From: Gemmatimonadaceae bacterium
Lineage (GTDB): Bacteria > Gemmatimonadota > Gemmatimonadetes > Gemmatimonadales > Gemmatimonadaceae
Direction: 5' to 3'
Assembly (NCBI GenBank): GCA_013813715.1
Contig: JACCRF010000034.1
Span: 62,001 to 126,000, forward strand
Length of the DNA: 64,000 nucleotides
Part shown: positions 8,578-18,656 of the stretch, piece after piece
How the letters are laid out: the number at the start of each line of letters is the position of its first letter
Numbering within the stretch: the stretch's first letter is position 1
The notes under the pieces: generated by a model
What the model saw: only the letters and a program-made list of their open reading frames with translations
Database searches by the model: none
Told to the model about the DNA's origin: nothing
Position numbers and translations under genes: made by a program

Positions 8578-10128
8578 ATGACGATGCGCGACAAACTGGA
8601 TCTTCTCGAGCGCCGGCGGGCCGAATCCGAGCAGGGCGGCGGCGAAGTGCGCGTCCGCGCACAGCACGACAAGGGCAAGCTGTCGGCGCGCGAGCGCCTC
8701 GACCTGCTTCTCGACGAAGGTTCGTTCGTCGAGCTCGACCGGTTCGTCGTGCACCGATCTTCCGACTTCGGGCTCGAGAACGAGAAGTACTACGGCGACG
8801 GCGTGGTGACGGGACACGGCCGCATCGAAGGACGCCTGGTGTACGTCTTCTCGCAGGACTTCACGATATTCGGCGGCTCGCTCTCCGAAGCGTTCGCGGA
8901 AAAAATCTGCAAGATCATGGATCTGGCGTTGAGAACCGGCGCCCCGGTGATCGGGCTCAATGATTCGGGTGGCGCGCGGATTCAGGAAGGTGTCGTCTCG
9001 CTCGGCGGCTACGCCGAGATATTCCTTCGCAACACGCTGGCCTCGGGAGTCGTTCCGCAGATTTCGGCGATACTCGGCCCCTGCGCCGGCGGCGCCGTCT
9101 ATTCACCGGCCATAACCGATTTCACGTACATGGTGCGCGGCAGCTCCTACATGTTCGTGACCGGCCCCAACGTCGTGAAGACGGTCACGCACGAAGACGT
9201 GACGATGGAGAAACTTGGCGGCGCAACGACGCACTCAGAGATATCCGGCGTCGCGCATTTCGCGCACGACTCGGAGCCCGCATGCCTCCAGGCGATCCGC
9301 GATCTCTTCCGTTTCATTCCCTCGAACAACGTGGACGATCCGCCACGCGGCGCGGGGACCGACCCGCGCGACCGGCGCGACGAAGCGCTGCTCGACGTCG
9401 TGCCCGACAATCCAAACAAGCCGTACGACATGCACGACGTCATCCGGCGCGTCGTGGACGACGGAGAGTTCTACGAAGTACAGCCCGACTACGCGAACAA
9501 CATCATCTGCGGGTTCGTGCACCTCGGCGGTTTCAGCGCCGGGGTCGTGGCCAACCAGCCGGCCGTTCTCGCCGGCGTGCTCGACATCAACGCGTCGGTG
9601 AAGGCTGCGCGGTTCATAAGATTCTGCGACGCGTTCAATATCCCGGTGGTCACGTTCGAGGACGTCCCTGGATTTCTTCCGGGTGTCGCGCAGGAACACG
9701 GCGGAATCATCAAGCATGGCGCCAAGCTCCTATATGCATACTGCGAGGCAACGGTTCCGAAGCTCACTGTAATCACGCGAAAAGCGTACGGCGGAGCCTA
9801 CGACGTGATGAGCTCAAAGCACATTCGGGGCGACTTCAACGTCGCATGGCCGACTGCGGAAATCGCCGTGATGGGTCCGAAGGGCGCGGTGGACATCCTG
9901 TTCCGGAAGGAGATCGCCGAGAGCGATGATCCGACGAAGGCAGCCGACGATAAGATCGACGAGTACCGCGACAAGTTCGCCCACCCGTACATCGCGGCCG
10001 GCCGGGGTTACCTCGACGACATCATCGATCCCCGCGACACGAGACCGCGGCTGATCGAGGCGCTCGACGCGTTGCGTGGAAAGCGCGACCGGAACCCCGC
10101 GAAAAAGCACGGCAACATTCCCTTGTAG
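8578..10128 (+). CDS. pccB: Acyl-CoA (propionyl-CoA type) carboxylase, carboxyltransferase beta subunit
   Basis: A 516-residue biotin-dependent carboxyltransferase that moves the carboxyl group from biotin to an acyl-CoA. Both crotonase-like halves are present: the N-terminal half has [15 protein letters not shown], an oxyanion-type [14 protein letters not shown] and [17 protein letters not shown]; the C-terminal half has [19 protein letters not shown] and [16 protein letters not shown]. The C-terminus KKHGNIPL is typical of propionyl-CoA carboxylase beta chains. Length matches the family. The gene starts an operon with the biotin carboxylase one base downstream and the biotin carrier further on. 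Substrate choice (propionyl versus acetyl or other short acyl-CoA) is not proven by sequence. Confidence 0.92.
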   Translation: MTMRDKLDLLERRRAESEQGGGEVRVRAQHDKGKLSARERLDLLLDEGSFVELDRFVVHRSSDFGLENEKYYGDGVVTGHGRIEGRLVYVFSQDFTIFGGSLSEAFAEKICKIMDLALRTGAPVIGLNDSGGARIQEGVVSLGGYAEIFLRNTLASGVVPQISAILGPCAGGAVYSPAITDFTYMVRGSSYMFVTGPNVVKTVTHEDVTMEKLGGATTHSEISGVAHFAHDSEPACLQAIRDLFRFIPSNNVDDPPRGAGTDPRDRRDEALLDVVPDNPNKPYDMHDVIRRVVDDGEFYEVQPDYANNIICGFVHLGGFSAGVVANQPAVLAGVLDINASVKAARFIRFCDAFNIPVVTFEDVPGFLPGVAQEHGGIIKHGAKLLYAYCEATVPKLTVITRKAYGGAYDVMSSKHIRGDFNVAWPTAEIAVMGPKGAVDILFRKEIAESDDPTKAADDKIDEYRDKFAHPYIAAGRGYLDDIIDPRDTRPRLIEALDALRGKRDRNPAKKHGNIPL

Positions 10129-10129
10129 C

Positions 10130-11667
<1,538 letters not shown>

Positions 11668-11668
<1 letters not shown>

Positions 11669-12918
11669 TGCCGCAGATGATTTCGGTCGAGATCGAGTCC
11701 ATCGCGGCCGGCGGAGACGGCGTCGGACGGAGCAACGGACTGGTCGTGTTCGTCCCGCGGAGCGCGCCGGGCGAGCTCGTCACGGCGCGAATCAGCGGAA
11801 GGGGCTCGTTCGCGCGCGGGACGCTGCGGACGATAGCGCGTGCCTCGGACGAGCGGATCGAGCCACCGTGCCCGCATTACGCGCGCGACCGCTGCGGCGG
11901 ATGCCAGCTACAGCATCTCGCGTACACGGCCCAACTGAGGGCCAAGCAACGCATCGTCCGTGACGCGATGCAGAGGATCGGCAAGCGGAAGACCGAGCTG
12001 CCAGAGATCCGTCCGGGCGAGAACGAGTGGCGCTATCGCGTGAAACTGACCCTCGCGATGAGACGCCTCGCGAACGGAGAGTGGCTGGCCGGCCTGCATC
12101 CGTACGACGATCCGGCGAAAGTCTTTGCGCTTGCGGACTGTCTGATATCCGACGAACGGGTCGTTGCGACATGGCGCGAGATCCTTGCTCAGGCTCGCTT
12201 CCTTCCCGGAGTCCAGTCGTTGCGCGGAAGCGTGCGATTGACGAACGACGGGCCGGCTTTCGTGCTGATGGGCGGGATGCGCTGGGCGATGGCGCAGGAG
12301 TTCTTCGACGCGTCGCCGCAGCTCGCCGCCATCTGGTGGGAGAACGACGAAGGTGCGCGGCGCCTGGTGGGCGACCGCCGGCCGCCTCGCGCGCTGCATC
12401 CGCCCGCGGCATCGTTCGCGCAGGTGAATCCGCAGGTCGCGTCGAAGCTGCGCGAGCATCTCTTGAAGATCGTGTGGGCGCACTCGCCAAGCACCGTCGT
12501 GGACGCGTACTCGGGCGCCGGGGAAACGGCGATCGGATTCGCCAGGCGTGGCGCCTGCGTCACCGCGATCGAGGTCGACAGCGACGCCGCGAGGTGGTGC
12601 GCGCTGCGGCTTCCCCAGGGATCCACCTCGCTTCGCGCGCGGGTTGAGGAGGCGCTGCCGAGCGCGCTCCCCGCCGACGCGGTCGTCCTGAATCCTCCGC
12701 GCGCCGGTCTGGATGCGCGCGTAACCGATATTCTTCAGGGAGCGCGCGAGAAGCCGCGCGTCATCGCCTACGCGAGCTGTAACGCCGCGACCCTGGCGCG
12801 GGATGTATCGAGACTCCCCGGATACCGGATCGCATCGCTCGTGGCGTTCGACATGTTTCCGCAGACGGCCCATGTCGAGACGGTATGCGAGCTCGTCCCG
12901 GGAGGTGGGGCCGGGTGA
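11668..12918 (+). CDS. TrmA/RlmD-family 5-methyluridine RNA methyltransferase
   Basis: A 416-residue protein whose ATG overlaps the biotin carboxylase stop (ATGA). It has an N-terminal TRAM RNA-binding domain (EIESIAAGGDGVGR), the iron-sulphur cysteines CPHYARDRCGGC, an SAM-binding motif (VVDAYSGAGETAIGFA) and the catalytic nucleophile C371 in AYASCNAATLARD, then DMFPQTAHVETV. These define uracil-C5 methyltransferases acting on 23S rRNA or tRNA; the exact target base cannot be read. It sits between the biotin carboxylase and the biotin carrier genes and overlaps both, an odd position for an RNA modification enzyme. Codon use looks like its neighbours. Confidence 0.9.
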
Positions 12919-13427
12919 AGTACGTCGTCGTGCTCGATGGCGAGCGCCACGAAGTCGACCTCGACGGCAGCCTGGCGCGGCTTGGCGGGCAGGCGGTTTT
13001 CGCGCATGTCGCCGAAGTCGAAGGCACACCGGTGCGGCTGGTGACGATTGGCGACGAGGTTCACCGCGTGGTCGCTCGTCGCAAGAGCGGACGCGGCAGC
13101 TACACCCTCTGGGTGGATGGCTACCGATTCGAGGCCGAGGCGCTCGATGAACGCACGCGAGCGATCCGCGACATCTCCGCGGCGTCGGCGAAGCCGGAAG
13201 GGCCGGCTCCAGTCGTTGCACCGATGCCGGGCTTGATCGTGAGGGTCAGCGTTTCGGTCGGGGATCTGGTAACCGCCGGTCAGGGGCTGGTGGTGATGGA
13301 GGCGATGAAGATGGAGAATGAGCTGCGGGCTTCAGCGGCAGGCAGGGTAAAGGCAATCGCGGTGGCGGTTGGGAACGCGGTGGAGAAGGGAGCGCTTCTA
13401 GTCCAGCTCGAGCAGCTGGTTTCCTGA
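12915..13427 (+). CDS. Biotin carboxyl carrier protein of acyl-CoA carboxylase
   Basis: A 170-residue protein with a GTG start overlapping the methyltransferase stop (GTGA). The first 110 residues form a beta-rich region of the kind that contacts the other carboxylase subunits. The last 75 form a biotinyl domain with VVAPMPGLIVRVSVSVGD and the biotinylation site EAMKMENEL, whose lysine is K132. The conserved PMPG loop is present. The protein carries carboxybiotin between the biotin carboxylase and the carboxyltransferase encoded upstream. It ends the operon. Confidence 0.92.
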   Translation: MKYVVVLDGERHEVDLDGSLARLGGQAVFAHVAEVEGTPVRLVTIGDEVHRVVARRKSGRGSYTLWVDGYRFEAEALDERTRAIRDISAASAKPEGPAPVVAPMPGLIVRVSVSVGDLVTAGQGLVVMEAMKMENELRASAAGRVKAIAVAVGNAVEKGALLVQLEQLVS

Positions 13428-13438
13428 GAATGGTGAAC

Positions 13439-13496
13439 GGACATTCAACCGCATACCCTTAGGGGTTTCGTGGTGCAGACCGAACGTTGAATGGCC
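13439..13496. repeat. Inverted repeat in a convergent gap, possible weak terminator
   Basis: GGACATTCAAC (13439-13449) and GTTGAATGGCC (13486-13496) pair with one mismatch around a 36-base loop. The pair fills the gap between the biotin carrier gene and the oppositely oriented permease gene. No T-run follows on either side, so terminator function is only a suggestion. Confidence 0.3.
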
Positions 13497-13522
13497 TGGC
13501 CGCGGCGCTATGCCGGATTTCG

Positions 13523-14266
13523 CTAGAACTCCACGCTTTTCACACGCCGGGCCGACAAGGCGACTAGAGCGACCGCGGTAGCCAGACTTGCCAGGGTCGT
13601 CACGATAGGGTACGACGGCCCCATGAAGAAGGTTTGTCCGACCAGGTGAAGCTTGCCGTCCATCGCGTCAAAGACACTCAGGGCCTCAAGCCGCGGTAGC
13701 CTGGTCAAAACGTAGAATGCTGCAATGAGACCCAGTCCGACGCCTGGGGCGGCGTACTCGCCGTGAAGCACGTGCGACAAGAAAAAGCCGACTGAGTAGA
13801 AAACCAGGCCGGCGCTCACGAGGAGCGCTCCAAATATCAACGCCTGACTGGCGGGATACGATAAGCCAGCCAGCGGCGAAAGAACGACAACGATCAGACC
13901 AGGTATGAAGCCGAGAGCGACCGCCTCGGCTGCCCCGAGGAGCGATCTTGCAACGACGTGGGACGACCTCCTGACCGGAAGGGATAGAGTAAATGTGCTC
14001 GACCCGCTGCTCCGCTCTCGAAGAAGTCCCCCGAGACCCAATATCACTGCGGCTACAATCCACAGGAACTGCAGGTAGCCGTGGGAGAGCGACAGCCAGA
14101 TGTAGAGGGGATACGACATGCGCTCACCTACGTGCACGGATTCCCATCCGGCTATCGTCGCCGGCGCTCTGACCACGGTAGACACTCCTAGAATGGCCAG
14201 GATGATAGCCGCCGACATGAACCGCGATCGCGTCTCAAGCCACGACTTCCACAACAGAGCTTTCAT
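13523..14266 (-). CDS. ABC-2 type transporter permease
   Basis: A 247-residue integral membrane protein with about six hydrophobic segments (for example SAAIILAILGVSTVV, FLWIVAAVILGLGGLL, GLIVVVLSPLAGL). It is the last gene of a minus-strand operon, 16 bases after a paralogous permease. Both permeases begin alike (WKSWLETRSRFMSAAI here and YKAWLETRSRFFTALV there), so they look like a tandem duplication. With the upstream ATPase they should form an ABC exporter; the substrate is unknown, though GntR/YtrA-linked exporters often respond to cell wall stress or antibiotics. A GSSTFTLSLPVRRS motif is typical of ABC-2 permeases. Confidence 0.8.
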   Translation of the reverse strand: MKALLWKSWLETRSRFMSAAIILAILGVSTVVRAPATIAGWESVHVGERMSYPLYIWLSLSHGYLQFLWIVAAVILGLGGLLRERSSGSSTFTLSLPVRRSSHVVARSLLGAAEAVALGFIPGLIVVVLSPLAGLSYPASQALIFGALLVSAGLVFYSVGFFLSHVLHGEYAAPGVGLGLIAAFYVLTRLPRLEALSVFDAMDGKLHLVGQTFFMGPSYPIVTTLASLATAVALVALSARRVKSVEF

Positions 14267-14282
14267 ATATCGGTCTAATTGG

Positions 14283-15083
14283 TCAGTAGTCGTGGCGCTG
14301 ATTTCGGCGCACAGCTAGCGCGAAGAATCCCGTTGCGGCCATCAGGCTCGCTGTCATGCCCCACCAATCGATGTCGGCAACACCCCTGATGTCGGGATTG
14401 CCAGCCATCAGCTTGGGAAGGGCGAAGGGAACGGCCAACCCGGAAACGGGCAGACCGTCCACGTACGGCTGCATGACGAAATAGAGCAATCCCACTCCGC
14501 CAAGCCCGATCAGCGCGGGGGTGTGCTCGCCCTCGACGAATTGCGTGACGCACAGCGAGGCGGCCAGGAATACAATTCCTCCGAAGAAAATGAGCGCACT
14601 GTGTGAAAGGCCGTGACCCAGCGGGTAGTCCAGGTGCATGACGCGTGACAGCACCACGATCAGTAGAGGCGCTGCCAGACACAGCGCGAACAGCTCGACG
14701 AGGGCGAGAACCGCATGGGCACGGAAAACGGAAAGTCGGCTTACCGGCAGCGATAACGTGAACCCGGCCGTGCCCTGGGCTGCCTCTCGCGTCAGGCCGC
14801 CAATGCCCAATAGCACGGCGAAGATAACCCAAATCTTCTGCAGCATTTCCGCGTAAACGAAATGGTGCAAGTAGAAAGGATAGTCGTCCATCGCGCGGAG
14901 AAACCACGCCGGGTTTTTCCATTCGGGGTGTTCGATCAGGTCCCTCTGCCACTGGTTATCGATCCAGGTGTGCCCAAGAGTCCAGAAGGCACAAACGGCG
15001 ACGGTGGCGACGAGCGCGGTGAAGAATCGCGACCTCGTCTCGAGCCATGCCTTGTAACACAGCATCCTCTGGATGTCAGTCAC
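14283..15083 (-). CDS. ABC-2 type transporter permease, paralogue of the downstream gene
   Basis: A 266-residue membrane protein with a GTG start overlapping the ATPase gene by 8 bases. About six membrane spans can be read (FTALVATVAVCAFWTLGH, KIWVIFAVLLGIGGL, ALVELFALCLAAPLLIVVL, SALIFFGGIVFLAASLCV and others). The cytoplasmic motif TAGFTLSLPVSRLSVFRAH is shared with the downstream permease. It probably pairs with that paralogue to make a heterodimeric channel driven by the ATPase. No signal peptide. Substrate not determinable. Confidence 0.8.
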   Translation of the reverse strand: MTDIQRMLCYKAWLETRSRFFTALVATVAVCAFWTLGHTWIDNQWQRDLIEHPEWKNPAWFLRAMDDYPFYLHHFVYAEMLQKIWVIFAVLLGIGGLTREAAQGTAGFTLSLPVSRLSVFRAHAVLALVELFALCLAAPLLIVVLSRVMHLDYPLGHGLSHSALIFFGGIVFLAASLCVTQFVEGEHTPALIGLGGVGLLYFVMQPYVDGLPVSGLAVPFALPKLMAGNPDIRGVADIDWWGMTASLMAATGFFALAVRRNQRHDY

Positions 15084-15990
15084 GCTTGAGGCTCTCGAGA
15101 ACGATTTCCTTGAGGGTCAGCGGAAGAACCTCGATGGTTCCGCCAGCGGAGTGCCTACGGAGATGCTCGGCGATACGCGCTGCGTTGTGCGATGCCAAAA
15201 CCGAAATTACGCGTCCGTCAACTGCGACTCTTCGTACACCGTCCAACTCCAACGCCGGGGGTGGCAGAGGCTCGTCGTAGACACCGCGAATTCTGCGGTA
15301 ATCCTGCGAGACGGCGTCAATCGGGATATCAAGCACGAGCTGCCCCCGGTCGATCAGCAGAATTCTGTCAGCGATCTGCTCGACTTCCGAGATCTGATGC
15401 GAGGAGAAGAAGACAGTGGTTCCGTCAGCCGCGGCGCCGACAATGAGTTCGAGGACTTTCTCCGTCACTACGGGATCGAGGCCTTCTGTTGGCTCATCGA
15501 GTATCAGGAATTCGGCCCCGCGGGCGAGTGCGAGGAGCAGTGCGGTCTGGGTGCGCATTCCCTTGGAGAGCTTTTTTGTGGTGCGATCGAGCGGGAGGCG
15601 GAATTCGTCGAGAAGCCGCTGCTCGACATCGTCGTTCCATGTCGGATAGAACGCCTTGGTGAACTTGATGATCTGACCTACGGTCATGTAGTCGTACAGC
15701 CGCTTGTCCTCAGCGACGTACGCGACGCGCTTACGCATCTCAATGCTCTGTTTCTCGTCGTTGACATCAAGGTCGAGGACGCGGGCGTTGCCTCGGGTGG
15801 GGCGCATCATACCGAGCAGCATCTTGATCGTCGTGCTCTTGCCGGCGCCGTTCTGACCTAGAAATCCGGTGATGGAGCCCTTGGGCACGCGCATTGTGAG
15901 GCCGCGAACCGCTTCGAACTTCCCGTAGCATTTCGTTAGCCCATCGGTCTCGATGGCGTATGCCATTTTCATGGTGAGGTCTCTGGCCAT
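15076..15990 (-). CDS. ABC transporter ATP-binding protein
   Basis: A 304-residue ATPase of the ABC-2 exporter class. Walker A is FLGQNGAGKSTTIKMLLG, the signature is KKLSKGMRTQTALLLALARG, Walker B is EFLILDEPTEGLDP, and the switch histidine lies in FFSSHQISEVEQIAD. The C-terminal 80 residues form the usual accessory tail. The start at 15990 is used, with an ATG at 15975 as alternative. It follows the GntR regulator by 21 bases and overlaps the first permease, so the four genes form one operon of the YtrA type. Confidence 0.9.
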   Translation of the reverse strand: MARDLTMKMAYAIETDGLTKCYGKFEAVRGLTMRVPKGSITGFLGQNGAGKSTTIKMLLGMMRPTRGNARVLDLDVNDEKQSIEMRKRVAYVAEDKRLYDYMTVGQIIKFTKAFYPTWNDDVEQRLLDEFRLPLDRTTKKLSKGMRTQTALLLALARGAEFLILDEPTEGLDPVVTEKVLELIVGAAADGTTVFFSSHQISEVEQIADRILLIDRGQLVLDIPIDAVSQDYRRIRGVYDEPLPPPALELDGVRRVAVDGRVISVLASHNAARIAEHLRRHSAGGTIEVLPLTLKEIVLESLKRD

Positions 15991-16011
15991 GGATGGAGCT
16001 GTTCGGCGACG

Positions 16012-16434
16012 CTATGCCGAACTTCGATCGCTTTTCCGGCGCGAGTGGGATGCGAGTTCCGCTTCCACAAGCCGGCGTATCTCGTCGGCGTCGAATCCTC
16101 GGGATTGAAGGCCATTGACGAATTCACGCGCAAGCTTCTGAGCTGCTCTTATCTGTCCCGCCTTCGCAGCTGTCCAACGAGTGACAGTTCCGCGCGAAGC
16201 TACAAAGGCCCCGACACCATGCCGCAGCTCCAGAATCCCTTCCTGCTCGAGCTCTCGGTAGACACGCGCGATCGTGTTTGGATTGACGACAAGCGACTCG
16301 GCGAGGTTCTTCATGCCAGGGAGGCTGTCCCCCGGTCTGAGCGCACCGGTTTCGCACGCGTGTCGAATCTGCTCCTTTAGCTGGAGGTAGATCGGGACAC
16401 CAAGGGCGGAGTTTGGCTTGAGGAAGAGTGTCAC
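16012..16434 (-). CDS. GntR-family (YtrA subfamily) transcriptional repressor
   Basis: A 140-residue regulator with a GTG start at 16434. Residues 12-80 form the winged helix: LGVPIYLQLKEQIRHACETG, then LPGMKNLAESLVVNPNTIAR, VYRELEQEGILELRHGVGAF. The short C-terminal tail of two helices, with no large effector domain, is typical of YtrA-like members that control an ABC exporter next door. A perfect inverted repeat one base upstream of the start codon overlaps the -10 box, so the protein probably represses its own operon. The inducer is unknown. Confidence 0.9.
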   Translation of the reverse strand: MTLFLKPNSALGVPIYLQLKEQIRHACETGALRPGDSLPGMKNLAESLVVNPNTIARVYRELEQEGILELRHGVGAFVASRGTVTRWTAAKAGQIRAAQKLAREFVNGLQSRGFDADEIRRLVEAELASHSRRKSDRSSA

Positions 16435-16435
16435 T

Positions 16436-16488
16436 GTGCCAGTTTGTTAGTTGACTGGCACTCTAGTCGTCCTCCGGCCGGCTGTCAA
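16436..16488 (-). promoter_or_regulatory. Promoter of the GntR-ABC operon with overlapping operator
   Basis: Read on the minus strand, TTGACA (16488-16483) and TAGAGT (16465-16460) are separated by exactly 17 bases. A perfect 8-base inverted repeat, GTGCCAGT at 16436-16443 and ACTGGCAC at 16454-16461 with a 10-base spacer, covers the end of the -10 box and the expected transcription start and stops one base before the GTG start codon. This is a textbook position for a repressor site and the adjacent GntR protein is the obvious candidate. The predicted 5' leader is only about 20 bases. Confidence 0.7.
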
Positions 16489-16581
16489 GGCCGTCCTCCC
16501 CGCGCCCTTGCCACGCTCCGGCGTGATACCTGTTGCTGACACTCTGTGTTGACACCTCTGTTGCTGGGAGCGGTGCTGGGA

Positions 16582-16604
16582 GGTAGTGTCCGATGGACAC
16601 TACC
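16582..16604. repeat. Perfect 10-base palindrome upstream of rplM, role unknown
   Basis: GGTAGTGTCC (16582-16591) and GGACACTACC (16595-16604) are perfect inverted copies around GAT. The unit GCTGGGAG occurs three times around it (16563-16570, 16575-16582, 16607-16614). It lies 17 bases before the -35 box of the rplM promoter and about 95 bases upstream of the GntR promoter. It could be a protein-binding site or a hairpin. Confidence 0.55.
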
Positions 16605-16620
16605 GTGCTGGGAGCTCCGG

Positions 16621-16649
16621 TTGACTTGAATTCCTGCCAGCCCTAAGTT
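16621..16649 (+). promoter_or_regulatory. rplM: Promoter for the rplM-rpsI-rpsB operon
   Basis: TTGACT (16621-16626) and TAAGTT (16644-16649) are separated by 17 bases. Transcription would start near 16656 and give a leader of about 95 bases before the rplM ATG at 16751. The leader contains a stable hairpin at 16690-16718. Confidence 0.6.
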
Positions 16650-16689
16650 TAAAGGCTGTCCCAATTCGATTTTTCACAAGCTTTTGCCG

Positions 16690-16718
16690 GCACCTTCCGT
16701 GAGGCTCGCAGAAGGTGC
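16690..16718 (+). other. Leader hairpin upstream of rplM, possible L13 autoregulation site
   Basis: GCACCTTC (16690-16697) and GAAGGTGC (16711-16718) form a perfect 8-base stem with a 13-base loop in the predicted 5' leader, 32 bases before the rplM start. No T-run follows, so it is not a terminator. Ribosomal protein L13 binds its own leader in several bacteria; the assignment here is an inference from position. Confidence 0.4.
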
Positions 16719-16750
16719 GGGCTCTATGCATGGTCAGACTTTCCTTCCTT

Positions 16751-17200
16751 ATGAAGACTTACACCGCTAAACCGGCGGACATCAGGCATGACTGGGTTGT
16801 CGTCGACGCCAACGGCATGATACTCGGCCGCCTCGCCGCAGAGGTCGCGCGAATCATCCGCGGCAAGCACAAGCCGATGTACACCCCGCACATGGACACT
16901 GGCGACAACGTCATCGTCATCAACGCCGCCAAAGTGAAAGTCAGCGGGCGCAAGGCCGAACAGAAGCGCTACTTCCATCACACCGGCTACATGGGGCACG
17001 AGCGGTTCACGCCGTTCGCCTCGATGCTCGAGAAGCATCCCGAGCGGATAATCGAGAAAGCGGTATACGGTATGCTCCCCAAGACCGCGCTCGGCCGGCA
17101 GTCGCTCCGCCGGAAGCTCCGCGTTTTCGCAAACGATCAGCACTCCCATGCTGCCCAGCAGCCGAAGGTGCTCGACCTCAACAAGAAGAGTGAGAAGTAA
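16751..17200 (+). CDS. rplM: 50S ribosomal protein L13
   Basis: A 149-residue protein from the ATG at 16751, which gives the family N-terminus MKTYTAKPADIRHDWVVVDA. A longer in-frame reading from 16715 adds residues not seen in L13. Core motifs are LGRLAAEVARIIRGKHKPMY, GDNVIVINAAKVKVSG, YFHHTGYMG, and AVYGMLPKTALGR. L13 binds 23S rRNA early in large-subunit assembly. No Shine-Dalgarno sequence is visible before the ATG. The stop overlaps the rpsI start (TAATG), the usual L13-S9 pair. Confidence 0.96.
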   Translation: MKTYTAKPADIRHDWVVVDANGMILGRLAAEVARIIRGKHKPMYTPHMDTGDNVIVINAAKVKVSGRKAEQKRYFHHTGYMGHERFTPFASMLEKHPERIIEKAVYGMLPKTALGRQSLRRKLRVFANDQHSHAAQQPKVLDLNKKSEK

Positions 17201-17595
17201 TGGCTGAGAATCCCGCCACGCACACCGTCGGCCGGCGCAAGGAAGCGGTCTGCCGGCTTTACCTCAAGCCGGGCTCCGGCAAATGGCAGGTCAACGGGCG
17301 AACGCTCGGCGACTACTTCCCACGTTCGGCGCACGTCGCGGCGATCCAGCAGCCGTTCACGGCGACCGATACGCTTGGACGCTTTGATATCATGGCTCGG
17401 CTGGAAGGCGGCGGACTAACCGGTCAGGCAGGCGCCCTTCGCCTCGCAGTCGCACGCGCCCTGGTCAAGCTCGACGAGACACACCGCCGCAAGCTTCGCG
17501 ATCTCGGGCTCCTCACTCGCGACGCCCGCGCCGTCGAGCGCAAGAAGCCGGGCCGCCCCAAGGCACGCAAGAAGTTCCAGTTCTCCAAGCGTTAA
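17200..17595 (+). CDS. rpsI: 30S ribosomal protein S9
   Basis: A 131-residue protein overlapping the rplM stop by one base. It has the S9 motifs TVGRRKEAVCRLYLKPGSGK, GGGLTGQAGALRLAVARAL and the C-terminal DARAVERKKPGRPKARKKF, which ends QFSKR. In S9 this extended basic tail reaches the decoding site and its last arginine contacts tRNA; the terminal Lys-Arg is intact. Length is normal. Confidence 0.97.
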   Translation: MAENPATHTVGRRKEAVCRLYLKPGSGKWQVNGRTLGDYFPRSAHVAAIQQPFTATDTLGRFDIMARLEGGGLTGQAGALRLAVARALVKLDETHRRKLRDLGLLTRDARAVERKKPGRPKARKKFQFSKR

Positions 17596-17609
17596 CCGAC
17601 CTCTACTGA

Positions 17610-18557
17610 ATGTCTGAACCCAATCTCGATCAGCTTCTCGCAGCCGGAGTCCACTTCGGCCACCAGACCCGTCGCTGGAACCCGAAGATGCGCCGCTTCA
17701 TCTTCGCCGAACGCAACGGCATTCACATCATCGATCTCCAGAAGACGCTCCGTCAACTTGAAATCGCCAGGACGCTCGCTCGCAACGTTATCCTGCGCGG
17801 AGAAAGCGTTCTTTTCGTTTGTACGAAGCGCCAGCTCGTTAACATCGTTCGTGGCGAGGCCGACCGCGCAGGCGCGATGCACATCACCGAACGCTGGCTG
17901 GGAGGTCTGCTCACCAATTTCCAGACCGTCAAGAAACAGGTACGCAAGCTCAAGGACCTGGAAGCGGGCAGCGAGGCAGGCGGAGATTTCGAGAACTACA
18001 CGAAGAAAGAGCAGCTCATGATGGCTCGTCAGCGCGACAAGCTCTCCAAGAACCTTTCGGGAATCAAGAACCTGAGCCGCCTGCCCGGGCTGATGTTCGT
18101 GATCGACTCAAAGAAAGAACGGATCGCGGTCGCTGAGGCGAACAAGCTCGGTATTCCGATCATCGCTCTGGTGGACACCAACGCCGATCCTGATCTCATC
18201 ACCGTGCCGATTGCGGGAAACGACGACGCGATCAAGTCGGTGGAACTGGTGACCCATGCGATCGCCGACGCGATCATCGAAGCGAAGCGGGAAGCTCCCA
18301 TCCGCGAAGAGACCGAGGAGGCCGAATCGTACACGTACAGCTCCGATCGCGGTGCCGAGCCCGAAGGGGAAGGCGACCGCAAGCGGAAGCGTCGTCCACG
18401 CCGGCGCCGGGCGAAGCCTGAGGCGATCGCTGCGCGACTCAAGACCGGCGACGAACGGGGGGCGGAGACCGAAGGCAGCGCGGAGATCGCGGGAGGCGGG
18501 GAGAGTGCTGAAGCCTCAGGGGAATCGGGAGCTAACGCCGAGTCCTCGGAGAGTTAA
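17610..18557 (+). CDS. rpsB: 30S ribosomal protein S2 with an extended charged tail
   Basis: A 315-residue S2. The core, about residues 1-235, has [58 protein letters not shown] and [39 protein letters not shown]. The usual protein is about 230-260 residues; here some 80 residues follow, first acidic ([20 protein letters not shown]), then strongly basic ([16 protein letters not shown]), then a Gly/Ser/Glu-rich end. The tail is low complexity and likely disordered. It follows rpsI by 14 bases and ends 24 bases before a strong terminator. Confidence 0.95.
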   Translation: MSEPNLDQLLAAGVHFGHQTRRWNPKMRRFIFAERNGIHIIDLQKTLRQLEIARTLARNVILRGESVLFVCTKRQLVNIVRGEADRAGAMHITERWLGGLLTNFQTVKKQVRKLKDLEAGSEAGGDFENYTKKEQLMMARQRDKLSKNLSGIKNLSRLPGLMFVIDSKKERIAVAEANKLGIPIIALVDTNADPDLITVPIAGNDDAIKSVELVTHAIADAIIEAKREAPIREETEEAESYTYSSDRGAEPEGEGDRKRKRRPRRRRAKPEAIAARLKTGDERGAETEGSAEIAGGGESAEASGESGANAESSES

Positions 18558-18581
18558 CTTGCAACTGCCCGCGGGCAGATC

Positions 18582-18613
18582 CGCCGCCGGCCACCAGCCG
18601 GCGGCGTTTTCTT
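18582..18613 (+). terminator. Rho-independent terminator after rpsB
   Basis: CGCCGCCGGC (18582-18591) pairs with GCCGGCGGCG (18597-18606) around a 5-base loop, followed by TTTTCTT (18607-18613). The stem is entirely G-C. It should separate most rplM-rpsI-rpsB transcripts from tsf. Confidence 0.85.
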
Positions 18614-18621
18614 AAAAATCA

Positions 18622-18656
18622 CAGAGGCGCAACTCGTTTCACGACGCAGAGGCGCA
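18622..18656 (+). repeat. Short direct repeat between the rpsB terminator and tsf
   Basis: CAGAGGCGCA occurs at 18622-18631 and again at 18647-18656, 25 bases apart, in the only space available for a tsf promoter. No good -35/-10 pair was found here. Confidence 0.4.
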
